A stretch of 42,356 bases of DNA from Oscillospiraceae bacterium (GCA_017545325.1 JAFWOX010000079.1:1-42356), one strand, 5' to 3'. Counted from the stretch's first letter, positions 7,952 to 15,670 are shown. Made by a program: numbers and translations. Notes: generated from the letters alone by a model not told the origin.

Positions 7952-9208
7952 ATGAAAGAACTGAGAGAAGTCGTTATCGTCGACGGCTGCCGCACCGCGG
8001 TGGGCAGCATGGGCGGCGCCCTGAAGCCCCTCCACGCCCTGGACCTGGCCACCTGCGTGCTCAAGGGCACCCTGGACCGCACCGGCCTGGATCCCAAGGA
8101 AGTGGACGAGGTCATCCTGGGCCAGTGCCGCCAGACCTCCGATGAGCCCAATATCGCCCGGGTAGCCGCCCTGAAGGTGGGCATCCCCGAGTCCGTCCCC
8201 GCCTATACCGTCATGCGTCAGTGCGCCTCCGGCATGACCGCCGTGCAGAACGGCGCCATGGAGATCATGACCGGCCAGAGCGACGTGGTCCTGGCCGGCG
8301 GCACCGAGAGCATGTCCAACGCCGTGTTCTATGTCCGGGACGCCCGCTGGGGCGTGGGCACCGGCAACGTGGAATTTGTGGACGCCCTCACCGAGGGCCA
8401 GTTCCAGAGCCAGCCCCCCGAGACCTACGGCCGCTACAACATGGGCGCCACCGCCGAGAACATTGCCGAGAGCATGGGCATCACCCGGGAGGAGCAGGAT
8501 GAGTTCTCCTACCGCAGCCAGAGGCTGGCCATCGAGGCCATCGACGCCGGCCGCTTCAAGGAGGAGATCGTTCCCATCACCGTTCCCCAGGGCCGGAAAA
8601 AGCCCCCCATCGTCTTTGATACGGACGAATTCCCCAAGCGGGACACCAGCCTGGAGAAGATGGCAAAGCTGAAGCCCTGCTTCAACATCAAGCACTCCGA
8701 GGACGGCAAGCTCTGGAACGACTCCGCTCTCACCGGCACCGTCACCGCCGCCTCCTCTTCCGGCCGGAACGACGGCGCCAGCATCCTCACCCTCATGAGC
8801 GCCGAGAAGGCCAAGGAGCTGGGCCTGAAGCCCATTGCCAAGATCATCGGCATGGGCGTTGCGGGCGCCGATCCCAAGATGATGGGTCTCGGCCCGGTGT
8901 ACGCCGTGCCCAAGGCCCTGAAGGACGCCGGCCTCACCATGGACGATATCCAGCTCATCGAGCTGAACGAAGCCTTTGCCGCCCAGAGCTTGGGCTGCAT
9001 CAAGGGGCTCCACTGGGAAGACAAGATGGATATCATCAATGTCAACGGCGGCGCCATCGCCCTGGGCCATCCCGTGGGCTCCTCCGGCAGCCGGATCATC
9101 ATCACCCTGATGTATGAGATGAAGCGCAGGGGCCTGAAGTACGGCCTCGCCACCCTCTGCATCGCGGGCGGCATGGGCCAGGCTACCGTGATCGAAATGT
9201 GCGACTGA
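7952..9208 (+). CDS. Acetyl-CoA C-acetyltransferase (thiolase)
   Basis: A 418-residue thiolase with the full active site. The acylated cysteine is in MRQCASGMTAVQ (Cys91), the histidine in GGAIALGHPVGSSGSR, and the second cysteine near the end in CIAGGMGQAT. It should split acetoacetyl-CoA into two acetyl-CoA, the last step of pyrogallol/phloroglucinol breakdown. The ATG at 7952 follows AGAGGAAGAG; the frame is open 18 codons further upstream, but those codons overlap the terminator. Its place between the transhydroxylase and the SDR supports catabolic use. Slightly longer acyl-CoA substrates cannot be excluded. Confidence 0.9.
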   Translation: MKELREVVIVDGCRTAVGSMGGALKPLHALDLATCVLKGTLDRTGLDPKEVDEVILGQCRQTSDEPNIARVAALKVGIPESVPAYTVMRQCASGMTAVQNGAMEIMTGQSDVVLAGGTESMSNAVFYVRDARWGVGTGNVEFVDALTEGQFQSQPPETYGRYNMGATAENIAESMGITREEQDEFSYRSQRLAIEAIDAGRFKEEIVPITVPQGRKKPPIVFDTDEFPKRDTSLEKMAKLKPCFNIKHSEDGKLWNDSALTGTVTAASSSGRNDGASILTLMSAEKAKELGLKPIAKIIGMGVAGADPKMMGLGPVYAVPKALKDAGLTMDDIQLIELNEAFAAQSLGCIKGLHWEDKMDIINVNGGAIALGHPVGSSGSRIIITLMYEMKRRGLKYGLATLCIAGGMGQATVIEMCD

Positions 9209-9266
9209 TCTCCGCGTAAGCGGCTGGATTTCAGCAAATAACATTTATAGAAAGGATGTATTTGTT

Positions 9267-10073
9267 ATGGATTTCTCCAAGCTGTTTGACCTGACCGGGA
9301 AGAACGCCATGATCGTCGGCGGCGCCGGCGGACTGGGCAAGCTGGTGGCCGAGGCTTTCGCCGTTGCCGGCGCCAAGGTCTGCATCGCCTCCCGCACCGA
9401 AGAGAAGCTGAAGGCTGCCTGCGAAGAGCTGGCTGCCAAAACCGGCAAGGAATTCAAGTACTACGTGATGGACGCCGGCGTCGAGGCGCAGGTCGAGGCC
9501 GTTGCCAAGCAGGCCAACGCCGACTTCGGCCACATCGACATCCTGGTCAACTCCCAGGGCGTCAACAAGAAGTTCCCCGCGCTGGAGTTCCCCATGGACA
9601 TTTTCGACTCCGTCATGCATGACGACGTGGCCAGCATCCTCATGACCTGCAAGCACTTCGGCAAGTACATGAAGGAGAACGGCTACGGCAAGATCGTGAA
9701 CGTCTCCTCCGTGCGCGGCCGCATCGCCACCAAGGGCCCCGGCAACGCCGCCTACTGCGCCGCCAAGGGCGCCGTGGATATGCTGACCAAGCAGCTGGCC
9801 TCCGAGTTCGGCCCCTACGGCATCACCGTCAACGCCTTCGGCCCCAACATCATGAAGACCCCCATGATGACCAAGGTCTTTGAGATGCGCGCCAAGGAAG
9901 CGGGCATCACCGTGGATCAGTACCTGGCCAACCAGGCTGCCAGCCTGCCCCTGCGCCGGATGTCCGACCCCGATGACTGCGTGGGCACCGCCCTCTTCCT
10001 GGCCGCCCCCGCCTCCGACTTCCTCACCGGCAACCTGCTCTACCCCGACGGCGGCCTCACCGCCATCGGCTGA
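9267..10073 (+). CDS. Short-chain dehydrogenase/reductase, probable phloroglucinol reductase
   Basis: A 268-residue classical SDR. The cofactor motif is GGAGGLG (18-24), then NSQG (95-98, a variant of NNAG), an active-site serine pair (147-148) and YCAAK (Tyr163, Lys167). The C-terminus PDGGLTAIG is typical. Phloroglucinol reductases, which reduce phloroglucinol to dihydrophloroglucinol with NADPH, belong to this family. The position between transhydroxylase/thiolase and the cyclase-family hydrolase makes this the best assignment. Sequence alone cannot separate it from 3-oxoacyl-ACP or sugar-alcohol dehydrogenases. The ATG has AAAGGA ten bases upstream. It converges on the MerR gene. Confidence 0.75.
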   Translation: MDFSKLFDLTGKNAMIVGGAGGLGKLVAEAFAVAGAKVCIASRTEEKLKAACEELAAKTGKEFKYYVMDAGVEAQVEAVAKQANADFGHIDILVNSQGVNKKFPALEFPMDIFDSVMHDDVASILMTCKHFGKYMKENGYGKIVNVSSVRGRIATKGPGNAAYCAAKGAVDMLTKQLASEFGPYGITVNAFGPNIMKTPMMTKVFEMRAKEAGITVDQYLANQAASLPLRRMSDPDDCVGTALFLAAPASDFLTGNLLYPDGGLTAIG

Positions 10074-10077
10074 GCCG

Positions 10078-10114
10078 AAAAAACGCCGGGCGGCCGCATA
10101 AGCAGCCGCCCGGC
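10078..10114 (-). terminator. Terminator of merR gene, in the convergent gap with the SDR
   Basis: A perfect 10-bp GC stem (10085-10094 with 10105-10114) with a 10-base loop is flanked at low coordinates by six A. On the minus strand it is therefore followed by a T-tract, as expected for the end of the MerR transcript. On the plus strand it has no T-tract. Confidence 0.75.
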
Positions 10115-10126
10115 ACAGGGGACGCT

Positions 10127-10933
10127 CTATTCGATGGGGAGCCAGACCTCAAAATACCCGGCCAGCTGGCCGTTCTCCTCCCGCACGCTGCACACCAGGT
10201 TGCCCATGGCCCCGTCGGAAACGGTATAGCCGTTTTTTTCCGCGTAGTCCAGCATGAAGGCCAGGTGCCGGGGACTGAAGGCGTTCTTCCCCACGCTGCG
10301 GAAGGCGGAATGGATGCTCCTTCGGCTCACCAGTCGTCTCACCGGGGGCTTGACGGCAACCTCCAGCTCCTCCGCATATTTCACGCTGAGGGAAAAGCCC
10401 CAGGCGAAATCGTCCCCGTCCCCCAGGAGCCCGTCCTGCGGGATCTCAAAATACCGCTGGGTAAAGGGCATATAGTCCAGCCACTGGCGGCTGAGCTTCT
10501 GGAGCTCCGGCCGGTTATCGTAATCGTAATTGAAGCGGTTGAGATAACAGATGACCTCGGGGCTGTCCTCCACCCGGCAGATGCCGAGACAAGCCTTCAC
10601 CCGCTGCACTGCATCCTGATACTGGCGCAGCCGCTCCAGCAGCAGCTCCTGCCGGCGAATGCCCGCAGCCAGCTCATCCCCCTTTTCCTCCAGCAGAGAG
10701 CTCAGATCCCCGTGGTAACAGTCCGTTACCATGTAGGCCACCTGGGGGATGCCGAAGCCGAAGCGCTTGTACCAGAGGCAGTCGATGAGGAAGTTGATGT
10801 CCCAGGTGTCGTAATACCGATAGTCGTTGGTCTTGTCCTTCTGGGGCGTCACCACCCCCTTCTTCTCGTAATACCGGAGAAGGTCCGTGGAAATGCCCAG
10901 GATACGGGCCACATCCCCGATCTTATACCGCAC
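10127..10933 (-). CDS. MerR-family transcriptional regulator
   Basis: A 268-residue regulator starting at GTG 10931-10933, with GGGAGG upstream. The N-terminal winged helix is standard for MerR: YKIGDVARILGISTDLLRYY, EKKGVVTPQK and NDYRYYD (about 1-70). A helical linker (DELAAGIRRQELLLERLRQY) follows. The C-terminal part (about 120-268) looks like an effector-binding, GyrI-like domain rather than a metal site, and has no conserved cysteine pair. It is transcribed divergently from the cyclase operon inside the catabolic cluster. This suggests it senses pyrogallol, phloroglucinol or an intermediate. A MerR-type operator precedes the transhydroxylase; the link is inferred. Confidence 0.85.
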   Translation of the reverse strand: MRYKIGDVARILGISTDLLRYYEKKGVVTPQKDKTNDYRYYDTWDINFLIDCLWYKRFGFGIPQVAYMVTDCYHGDLSSLLEEKGDELAAGIRRQELLLERLRQYQDAVQRVKACLGICRVEDSPEVICYLNRFNYDYDNRPELQKLSRQWLDYMPFTQRYFEIPQDGLLGDGDDFAWGFSLSVKYAEELEVAVKPPVRRLVSRRSIHSAFRSVGKNAFSPRHLAFMLDYAEKNGYTVSDGAMGNLVCSVREENGQLAGYFEVWLPIE

Positions 10934-10947
10934 GGCAAACCCCTCCC

Positions 10948-10998
10948 TTGACAGCGAAATTTTCTTTTCAGTATAGCAAACATTTTTCGTCAAATCAA
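10948..10998. promoter_or_regulatory. Overlapping divergent promoters between merR and the cyclase operon
   Basis: Rightward: TTGACA (10948-10953), 18-base spacer, TATAGC (10972-10977), reading to the cyclase gene. Leftward: TTGATT (10998-10993), 17-base spacer, TATACT (10975-10970), reading to merR. The two -10 boxes occupy the same bases, so only one polymerase can use the site at a time. A short GAAA-T-TTTC dyad lies in the rightward spacer and may be a MerR contact. All of this is seen in sequence; the regulatory coupling is inferred. Confidence 0.6.
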
Positions 10999-11029
10999 AT
11001 CCACAATTCTGAACAGGAGGAAAAATATC

Positions 11030-11962
11030 ATGGCGTACATGCCCCTTGACAAGTCCAAGCTCTACCTTGAGACCGACAAGATGACCAAAATCTGGGACCT
11101 CAGCCAGCCCTGGGGCTGGGACACCCCCCTGTGGCCCTTCCCCGGCGCCCGCTCTGACCTGCAGTTCCCCCGCGGCCAGTACCTGGAGCGCTTCCACAAG
11201 CGCACCAACACCTACACCGGCACCCTGCATGCCGCCACCCACTGCGACGCCCCCAACCACACCCTGCATGAGGAAGAGGTCGACCGGGCCCGCTACGGCT
11301 ACACCCTGGCCGAGATGAAGCTGGAGCATGCCATCGGCACCGGCGTCATCGTCGACCTGACCTGGATGTACGACGAGTTCGAGAAGGCCTTCAACGCCGC
11401 CGGCGGCGACCCCGCCAAGATGGGCGAGTTTGCCGAGTACCCCGGCAAGAAGGGCGCCATCTGGCACATCATCACCCCCGAGGACGTGCAGAAGGCTCTG
11501 GATAAGGACGGCCTGGAGATCCGCCCCAACGACTTCGTGGTGCTGAACACCGGCTTCCATCGCTTCTGGCGCATCAACAACGATAAGTACTTCAACTACT
11601 ATCCCGGCAACGGCCCCGAGCTGGCCAAGTGGCTGATGTACGAAAAGAAGATCAAGGCCATCGCCGGCACCTACGGCGCCTCCGATTCCTGCGTATGGCA
11701 CTATCCCTGCAAGGAGCAGATGCCCTGGCTGTACACCAACTACAAGCTGGCCACCGGCCGGGATATCGACGTGGATTACCCCGACTATGAGCCCTGCCAC
11801 CGTCTCTTCGGTCAGCATGGCCTCATGGCCATCGAGAATGCCGGCGGCGACATCGACCAGGTCACCGGCAAGCGCATGATCATCGCCGCCTTCCCCTTCC
11901 GCTGCGAGGCTGCCGACGGCGGCATGGTCCGTCTCGTTGCCTGGGAAGAGGGCTCCTTCTAA
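11030..11962 (+). CDS. Cyclase-family metal hydrolase, probable dihydrophloroglucinol cyclohydrolase
   Basis: A 310-residue member of the cyclase/kynurenine-formamidase family (PF04199). The metal-binding signature HAATHCDAPNH covers residues 67-77 (His67, His71, Asp73, His77), matching HxxTHxDxPxH. Phloroglucinol degradation in Clostridium scatologenes uses a cyclohydrolase that opens dihydrophloroglucinol to 3-hydroxy-5-oxohexanoate. This gene sits next to all the other predicted steps, so that role is the best guess. GGAGG lies eight bases before the ATG. It is the first gene of the operon controlled by the divergent promoter. Amide or lactone hydrolysis would be the alternative. Confidence 0.75.
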   Translation: MAYMPLDKSKLYLETDKMTKIWDLSQPWGWDTPLWPFPGARSDLQFPRGQYLERFHKRTNTYTGTLHAATHCDAPNHTLHEEEVDRARYGYTLAEMKLEHAIGTGVIVDLTWMYDEFEKAFNAAGGDPAKMGEFAEYPGKKGAIWHIITPEDVQKALDKDGLEIRPNDFVVLNTGFHRFWRINNDKYFNYYPGNGPELAKWLMYEKKIKAIAGTYGASDSCVWHYPCKEQMPWLYTNYKLATGRDIDVDYPDYEPCHRLFGQHGLMAIENAGGDIDQVTGKRMIIAAFPFRCEAADGGMVRLVAWEEGSF

Positions 11963-11970
11963 GTTATCGG

Positions 11971-12083
11971 CGGTTCCCGGCCGGGGTCTCCGGACCCCGG
12001 CGCGGGATCGGACGCAGGGCGTCCACCCAACACTTTTCTGATCAAAAAGGAGCGGTTCCCCCGGCCGGGAACCGGTATTATGC
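11971..12083 (+). promoter_or_regulatory. Structured leader with a hairpin between Shine-Dalgarno and start codon
   Basis: The gap holds two GC hairpins. The first is 11981-11988 paired with 11993-12000. The second is CGGTTCCC (12053-12060) paired with GGGAACCG (12067-12074). The only good Shine-Dalgarno, AAGGAG at 12047-12052, ends one base before the second hairpin; the ATG at 12084 follows the hairpin by nine bases. Folding the stem would bring the two to normal spacing. In addition, 11971-11986 is the exact reverse complement of 12059-12074, so an alternative long-range pairing would break both hairpins. This suggests structure-dependent translation of the next gene. Confidence 0.6.
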
Positions 12084-13049
12084 ATGAAAACCTTTGATGA
12101 TATCAAGCGGATCACCGTGCTGGGCGCCGGCACCATGGGCCCCGGCATCGCCCAGACCTTTGCCATGGGCGGCTACGAGGTGGTCATGTGGACCCGGAGC
12201 GAGTCCACCCGGGAGAAGGCCAAGGCCAGTCTGCGCACCAGCCTGGAGACCTTCGCCGAGGAAGGGGAGATCCGGCCCGAGGATGTGGACGCCATTTTCG
12301 CCCGCACCCATTTCGAGCTCACCGTGGAGGAAGCGGTAAAGGGCGCCGACTTTGTGATGGAGACCATCGTGGAGAAGAAGGAGGCCAAGGAGGAGCTTTA
12401 TGCCCAGCTGGCCCGGATCCTGCCCAAGGATGTGATCGTTGCCTCCAACACCTCCGCCCTGAATATTTTTGAAATCGTGCCCGAGGCGCTGCTGCCTCAG
12501 CAGATCATCTGCCATTGGTATGCGCCTCCCCAGCTCATCCCTCTGGTGGAGGTAGTCAAGAGCGAGCAGGCTCCCCAGGAGTATGCGGATATCGCCGTGA
12601 AGCTCCTGCAGAAGTGCGGAAAGACCGCCGTGCTCATGAAGAAGTTCATCCGCGGCTATATCGTGAACCGGCTGCAGCAGTGCCTGAACCGGGAGGTTTT
12701 CTACCTGCTGGATAACGGCTACTGCGATGCTGAGGCGGTGGATCTGGCGGCGAAGGCCTCCTTCATCCCCCGGGCCGTGGTCCTGGGCCTGCTGAAGCGG
12801 GCGGACTTCGGCGGCCTGGATATGACCGCCAACAACTACCGGAATCACAGCTACACCATGCCTGAGCACGGCGACGAAATGCCCAAGAGCCTGGAGGCGC
12901 TTGTGGACGCCGGCAATCTGGGCATCAAGACCGGCAAGGGCTTCTACGACTACACCGGCGTGGATATCGAGGCCCTGAAGGTCAAGCGGGACAAGCAGCT
13001 TTTCGAGGTGTTCCGCCTGGCCAAGAAATTCCTGGACGACCCCGTCTGA
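12084..13049 (+). CDS. 3-hydroxyacyl-CoA dehydrogenase family protein, probable 3-hydroxy-5-oxohexanoate dehydrogenase
   Basis: A 321-residue NAD-dependent dehydrogenase. It has the Rossmann motif GAGTMG (14-19), SNTSAL (Ser121, Asn122), catalytic His144 with Glu156 twelve residues later, and the C-terminal GIKTGKGFYDY. The usual HFFNP around the histidine is HWYAP here, a sign of a non-standard substrate. In the phloroglucinol pathway, (S)-3-hydroxy-5-oxohexanoate, a free acid, is oxidised to triacetate; this gene lies directly before the predicted triacetate-cleaving enzyme. The ATG at 12084 has no adjacent ribosome binding site except one reached across a hairpin. A true hydroxybutyryl-CoA dehydrogenase is the alternative. 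Confidence 0.75.
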   Translation: MKTFDDIKRITVLGAGTMGPGIAQTFAMGGYEVVMWTRSESTREKAKASLRTSLETFAEEGEIRPEDVDAIFARTHFELTVEEAVKGADFVMETIVEKKEAKEELYAQLARILPKDVIVASNTSALNIFEIVPEALLPQQIICHWYAPPQLIPLVEVVKSEQAPQEYADIAVKLLQKCGKTAVLMKKFIRGYIVNRLQQCLNREVFYLLDNGYCDAEAVDLAAKASFIPRAVVLGLLKRADFGGLDMTANNYRNHSYTMPEHGDEMPKSLEALVDAGNLGIKTGKGFYDYTGVDIEALKVKRDKQLFEVFRLAKKFLDDPV

Positions 13050-13083
13050 TCAACCTTCACGAATCGAAAGGAAAAAACACAAG

Positions 13084-14010
13084 ATGTCTAAGAGCAACAA
13101 GATCATGATCCAGGTCTGCCTGTGCGGCGCCGGCACCAAGAAGGCCCAGGCTCCCACCGTGCCCTACACCGCCGCCGAGCTGGCGGAGCAGATCGTCGCC
13201 TGCGCCAAGGCCGGCGCCAGCATCGCCCACATCCATGTCCGGGAGGACAAGATCGTCAACGGCGAGATGCAGATCGGCTACAAGTCCATGAGCCTGAAGG
13301 CCTTCACCGACGCGGTGGAGATGACCCGGGAAGCCTGCAAGAAGGCGGGCGTGGACATCATCATCAACCTCACCACCTCCGGCGGCGAGTACGAGGACTA
13401 CAAGCGGCTCCAGCACCTGGGCGCCCTGAAGCCCGAGATGTGCTCCTTCGACCCCAACACCATCAACTGGGCCAACAGCTATATCTTCGAAAACAGCCCC
13501 CGCTTCCTGAACAAGCTCAGCGAGGAAGTGGTAAAGCATGACGTGAAGCCCGAGTTCGAGGTCTTCGACACCGGCCATATCGACAGCGTCATGTACTATG
13601 TGAACAAGTGGAACATCCCCCAGCCTCCCCACATCCAGTTCATCATGGGCGTCGGCGGCTCCATGCCCGGGGACGCCTTCAACCTGGCTTTCCTGGTGAG
13701 CAAGCTGCCCAAGGGCGCCACCTGGTCCGTCTCCGGCATCGGCAAGGCCCATATGCCCATGATGCTGGCCGGCCTGGCTCTGGGCTGCGACGGCCTGCGG
13801 GTCGGCCTGGAGGACAACGTCATGTTCGGCAAGAACCCCGACGGCTCCAAGGATATCGCCACCAATCTGCGCCTGGTGGAGCGTGCCGTGCAGCTGGCCA
13901 AGCTGGCCGGCCGCGAGATCGCCACCGCGGACGAGGCCCGTGAGATCCTGGGCATCACCCGCCACTGCCTGCGGGACGAGGTCACCGGTCCCATCACCTA
14001 TACGGAATAA
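13084..14010 (+). CDS. BKACE-family beta-keto acid cleavage enzyme, probable triacetate acetoacetate-lyase
   Basis: A 308-residue BKACE (DUF849) protein, the family of 3-keto-5-aminohexanoate cleavage enzyme. It has the metal-binding HIHVR (His49, His51), NLTTSGG (95-101) and the conserved glutamate in VGLEDNV (Glu243). BKACE enzymes condense a beta-keto acid with acetyl-CoA and split off acetoacetate. Triacetate plus acetyl-CoA would give acetoacetyl-CoA and acetoacetate, exactly what the neighbouring CoA-transferase and thiolase can use. GAAAGGAAA precedes the ATG, and the gene lies 34 bases after the dehydrogenase. A structured repeat begins just after the stop. Confidence 0.82.
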   Translation: MSKSNKIMIQVCLCGAGTKKAQAPTVPYTAAELAEQIVACAKAGASIAHIHVREDKIVNGEMQIGYKSMSLKAFTDAVEMTREACKKAGVDIIINLTTSGGEYEDYKRLQHLGALKPEMCSFDPNTINWANSYIFENSPRFLNKLSEEVVKHDVKPEFEVFDTGHIDSVMYYVNKWNIPQPPHIQFIMGVGGSMPGDAFNLAFLVSKLPKGATWSVSGIGKAHMPMMLAGLALGCDGLRVGLEDNVMFGKNPDGSKDIATNLRLVERAVQLAKLAGREIATADEAREILGITRHCLRDEVTGPITYTE

Positions 14011-14011
14011 A

Positions 14012-14188
14012 GCTTCGCTTCACCCGGGACCCGCGTTACCGGGCTCCCGGGTGAGAAGGATGCACTCCGCTCCCCGCACTCGCTGTGCTCGCACAGTCCG
14101 CTCCGTGAGAGGTATTTTTGGGCAGAAATGAATTCCGCCCAAAAATATTCCGATTTTATTCGCGCCTGCGGGCGCGAACTCTGCGAGG
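14012..14188 (+). repeat. Structured interspersed element, copy A
   Basis: One of three copies of a roughly 170-nt element. In gene-sense order: stem I CACCCGGGA/TCCCGGGTG (14021-14053, with an inner CCCG/CGGG pairing); a highly conserved GC-rich middle (about 14062-14110); stem III TTTTTGGGC/GCCCAAAAA with two further A-T pairs (14113-14123 and 14137-14147) and a 13-base loop AGAAATGAATTCC; and stem IV TTCGCGCC/GGCGCGAA (14159-14178). It fills the gap between the BKACE gene and the CoA-transferase, ending about 50 bases before the latter. It could act as a leader RNA, processing site or attenuator. Confidence 0.7.
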
Positions 14189-14240
14189 CATCCGGACAGT
14201 TGTTCATCTACTATAACAACGAGAAAGGAACGATCCAACC

Positions 14241-14957
14241 TTGCCTAAGAACAAAGTCGTGACCCTTGAGCAGGCTATGGAAAAATGCTTCGACGGCATG
14301 ACCGTACTGCTCCCCGGCTTCGTCAACTGCGGCGTTTCCGAAACGCTCATCGACGGGCTGATGAAGAAGGGCGTTAAGGACCTGAACATCATCTCCAACA
14401 ACACCAGCATCAAGGGCCAGGGCATCGGCCGTCTGGTCCATGACAACCGCATCAAGCACATCACCTGCTCCCATATCGGCAACAACACCGAAACCGTGGA
14501 GAAGGTGGTGGCCGGCGAGATCAACATCACCTTCGTACCCCAGGGCTCCCTCTGCGAGAAGACCCGCGCCGGCGGCGCGGGCATCGGCGGCATCCTGACC
14601 CCCACCGGCGTGGGCACCCCCATGCAGGAGGGCAAGCAGCTGCTGGAGTGGGACGACGAGGCCGGCCGGTACAAGTTCGTCAGCCCCGAGGATCCCATCA
14701 AGGGCAAGCGCTTCATCCTGGAGCTCCCGCTCCATGGCGACGTATGCTTCATCCATGCCTGGAAGGCGGACAAGATGGGCAACGTGGTGTACCACCGCAC
14801 CGCCCGCAATTTCAACGAGCCCTTTGCCACCGCGGCTGACTGGGTCATCTGCGAGGCGGAAGAGATCGTGGAAGTGGGCGAGCTGGATCCCGACATGATC
14901 AATACCCCCGGCGCGCTGGTGGATATGGTCGTGCAGGCCCGGAAAGTGGAGGGTTGA
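14241..14957 (+). CDS. 3-oxoacid/acetoacetate CoA-transferase, subunit A
   Basis: A 238-residue class I CoA-transferase alpha subunit (MTVLLPGFVNCGVSETLIDGL, ISNNTSIKGQGIGRLV, GILTPTGVGTPMQEGK). It starts at TTG 14241, with AAAGGA about 11 bases upstream. With the next gene it should move CoA from acetyl-CoA or another acyl-CoA to acetoacetate released by the BKACE enzyme, giving acetoacetyl-CoA for thiolase. The common glycine-rich GGFGLCG is LPGFVNCG here. Substrate choice (acetate, butyrate or succinyl donors) cannot be read from sequence. A structured repeat lies in its 5' leader. Confidence 0.88.
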   Translation: MPKNKVVTLEQAMEKCFDGMTVLLPGFVNCGVSETLIDGLMKKGVKDLNIISNNTSIKGQGIGRLVHDNRIKHITCSHIGNNTETVEKVVAGEINITFVPQGSLCEKTRAGGAGIGGILTPTGVGTPMQEGKQLLEWDDEAGRYKFVSPEDPIKGKRFILELPLHGDVCFIHAWKADKMGNVVYHRTARNFNEPFATAADWVICEAEEIVEVGELDPDMINTPGALVDMVVQARKVEG

Positions 14958-14961
14958 GAAC

Positions 14962-15618
14962 ATGGATGCGAAACAGTATATCGCCAAGCGTACCGCGAAG
15001 TTCTTCAAGGACAATGATCTGGTGAACCTGGGCATCGGCATGCCCACCATGTGCATGGCCTATATCGACCCCAGCATCGACGTCTGGTTCCAGTCCGAGA
15101 ACGGCATCATCGGCATGACCGGCGCCCCCAAGGAGGGCGAGGTCGTGGATCTGGACGTGGTGGATGCGGGCGGCTCCCCCAGCGGGATGCGCCCCGGCTC
15201 CTGCTGCTTCAGCAGCTTCACCTCCTTCGGCTATATCCGCGGCGGCCATGTGGACTACACCGTCCTGGGCGCCTATGAGGTCGATCAGAACGGCAATCTG
15301 GCCAACTGGATGATCCCCGGCAAGGCCGCCGCCGGCATGGGCGGCGCCATGGACCTGGTCACCGGCGCCAAGTGCACCATCGTCATGACCGTCCATTGCG
15401 ACAAGACCGGCAAATCCAAGATCGTGCGCGAGACCAAGCTGCCCCTCACCGGCGTGGGCGTGGTGGACTATGTGGTCACCGAGAAGTGCGTTTTCCACTT
15501 CACCAAGGAGGGCATGGTCCTGGAGGAGCTGGCTCCCGGCGAGACCGTGGAGAGCATCAAGGCCATCACCGATTGCGATATGATCATCCCGGAGCACATC
15601 CGGAGCATGGAAGACTAA
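14962..15618 (+). CDS. 3-oxoacid/acetoacetate CoA-transferase, subunit B
   Basis: A 218-residue beta subunit. The catalytic glutamate is Glu46 in SENGIIGMTG, the family signature. Downstream come GGHVDYTVLGAYEVDQNGNLANW and GGAMDLVTGAK, which are typical for this subunit. The start ATG lies four bases after the subunit A stop codon, with GGAGG inside the end of subunit A, so translation is coupled. The two subunits form an A2B2-type enzyme in the cytoplasm. Next to BKACE and thiolase, its natural acceptor is most likely acetoacetate. Confidence 0.9.
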   Translation: MDAKQYIAKRTAKFFKDNDLVNLGIGMPTMCMAYIDPSIDVWFQSENGIIGMTGAPKEGEVVDLDVVDAGGSPSGMRPGSCCFSSFTSFGYIRGGHVDYTVLGAYEVDQNGNLANWMIPGKAAAGMGGAMDLVTGAKCTIVMTVHCDKTGKSKIVRETKLPLTGVGVVDYVVTEKCVFHFTKEGMVLEELAPGETVESIKAITDCDMIIPEHIRSMED

Positions 15619-15640
15619 TCAAATCATAACGAGCTCCTGC

Positions 15641-15670
15641 CCGGCGGGGGAACTCTGCTTTCCCCGCCGG
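15641..15670 (+). other. Intercistronic GC hairpin before the symporter
   Basis: CCGGCGGGG (15641-15649) pairs with CCCCGCCGG (15662-15670) around a 12-base loop. There is no T-tract, so it is more likely an mRNA stabiliser or partial attenuator between CoA-transferase and transporter than a full terminator. Confidence 0.5.

Noticed and set aside
10127..12166. 679-codon minus-strand frame extending the MerR gene upstream
   Set aside because: The upstream part lies opposite the cyclase gene, has no domain, and the helix-turn-helix begins exactly at the GTG with a good ribosome binding site.
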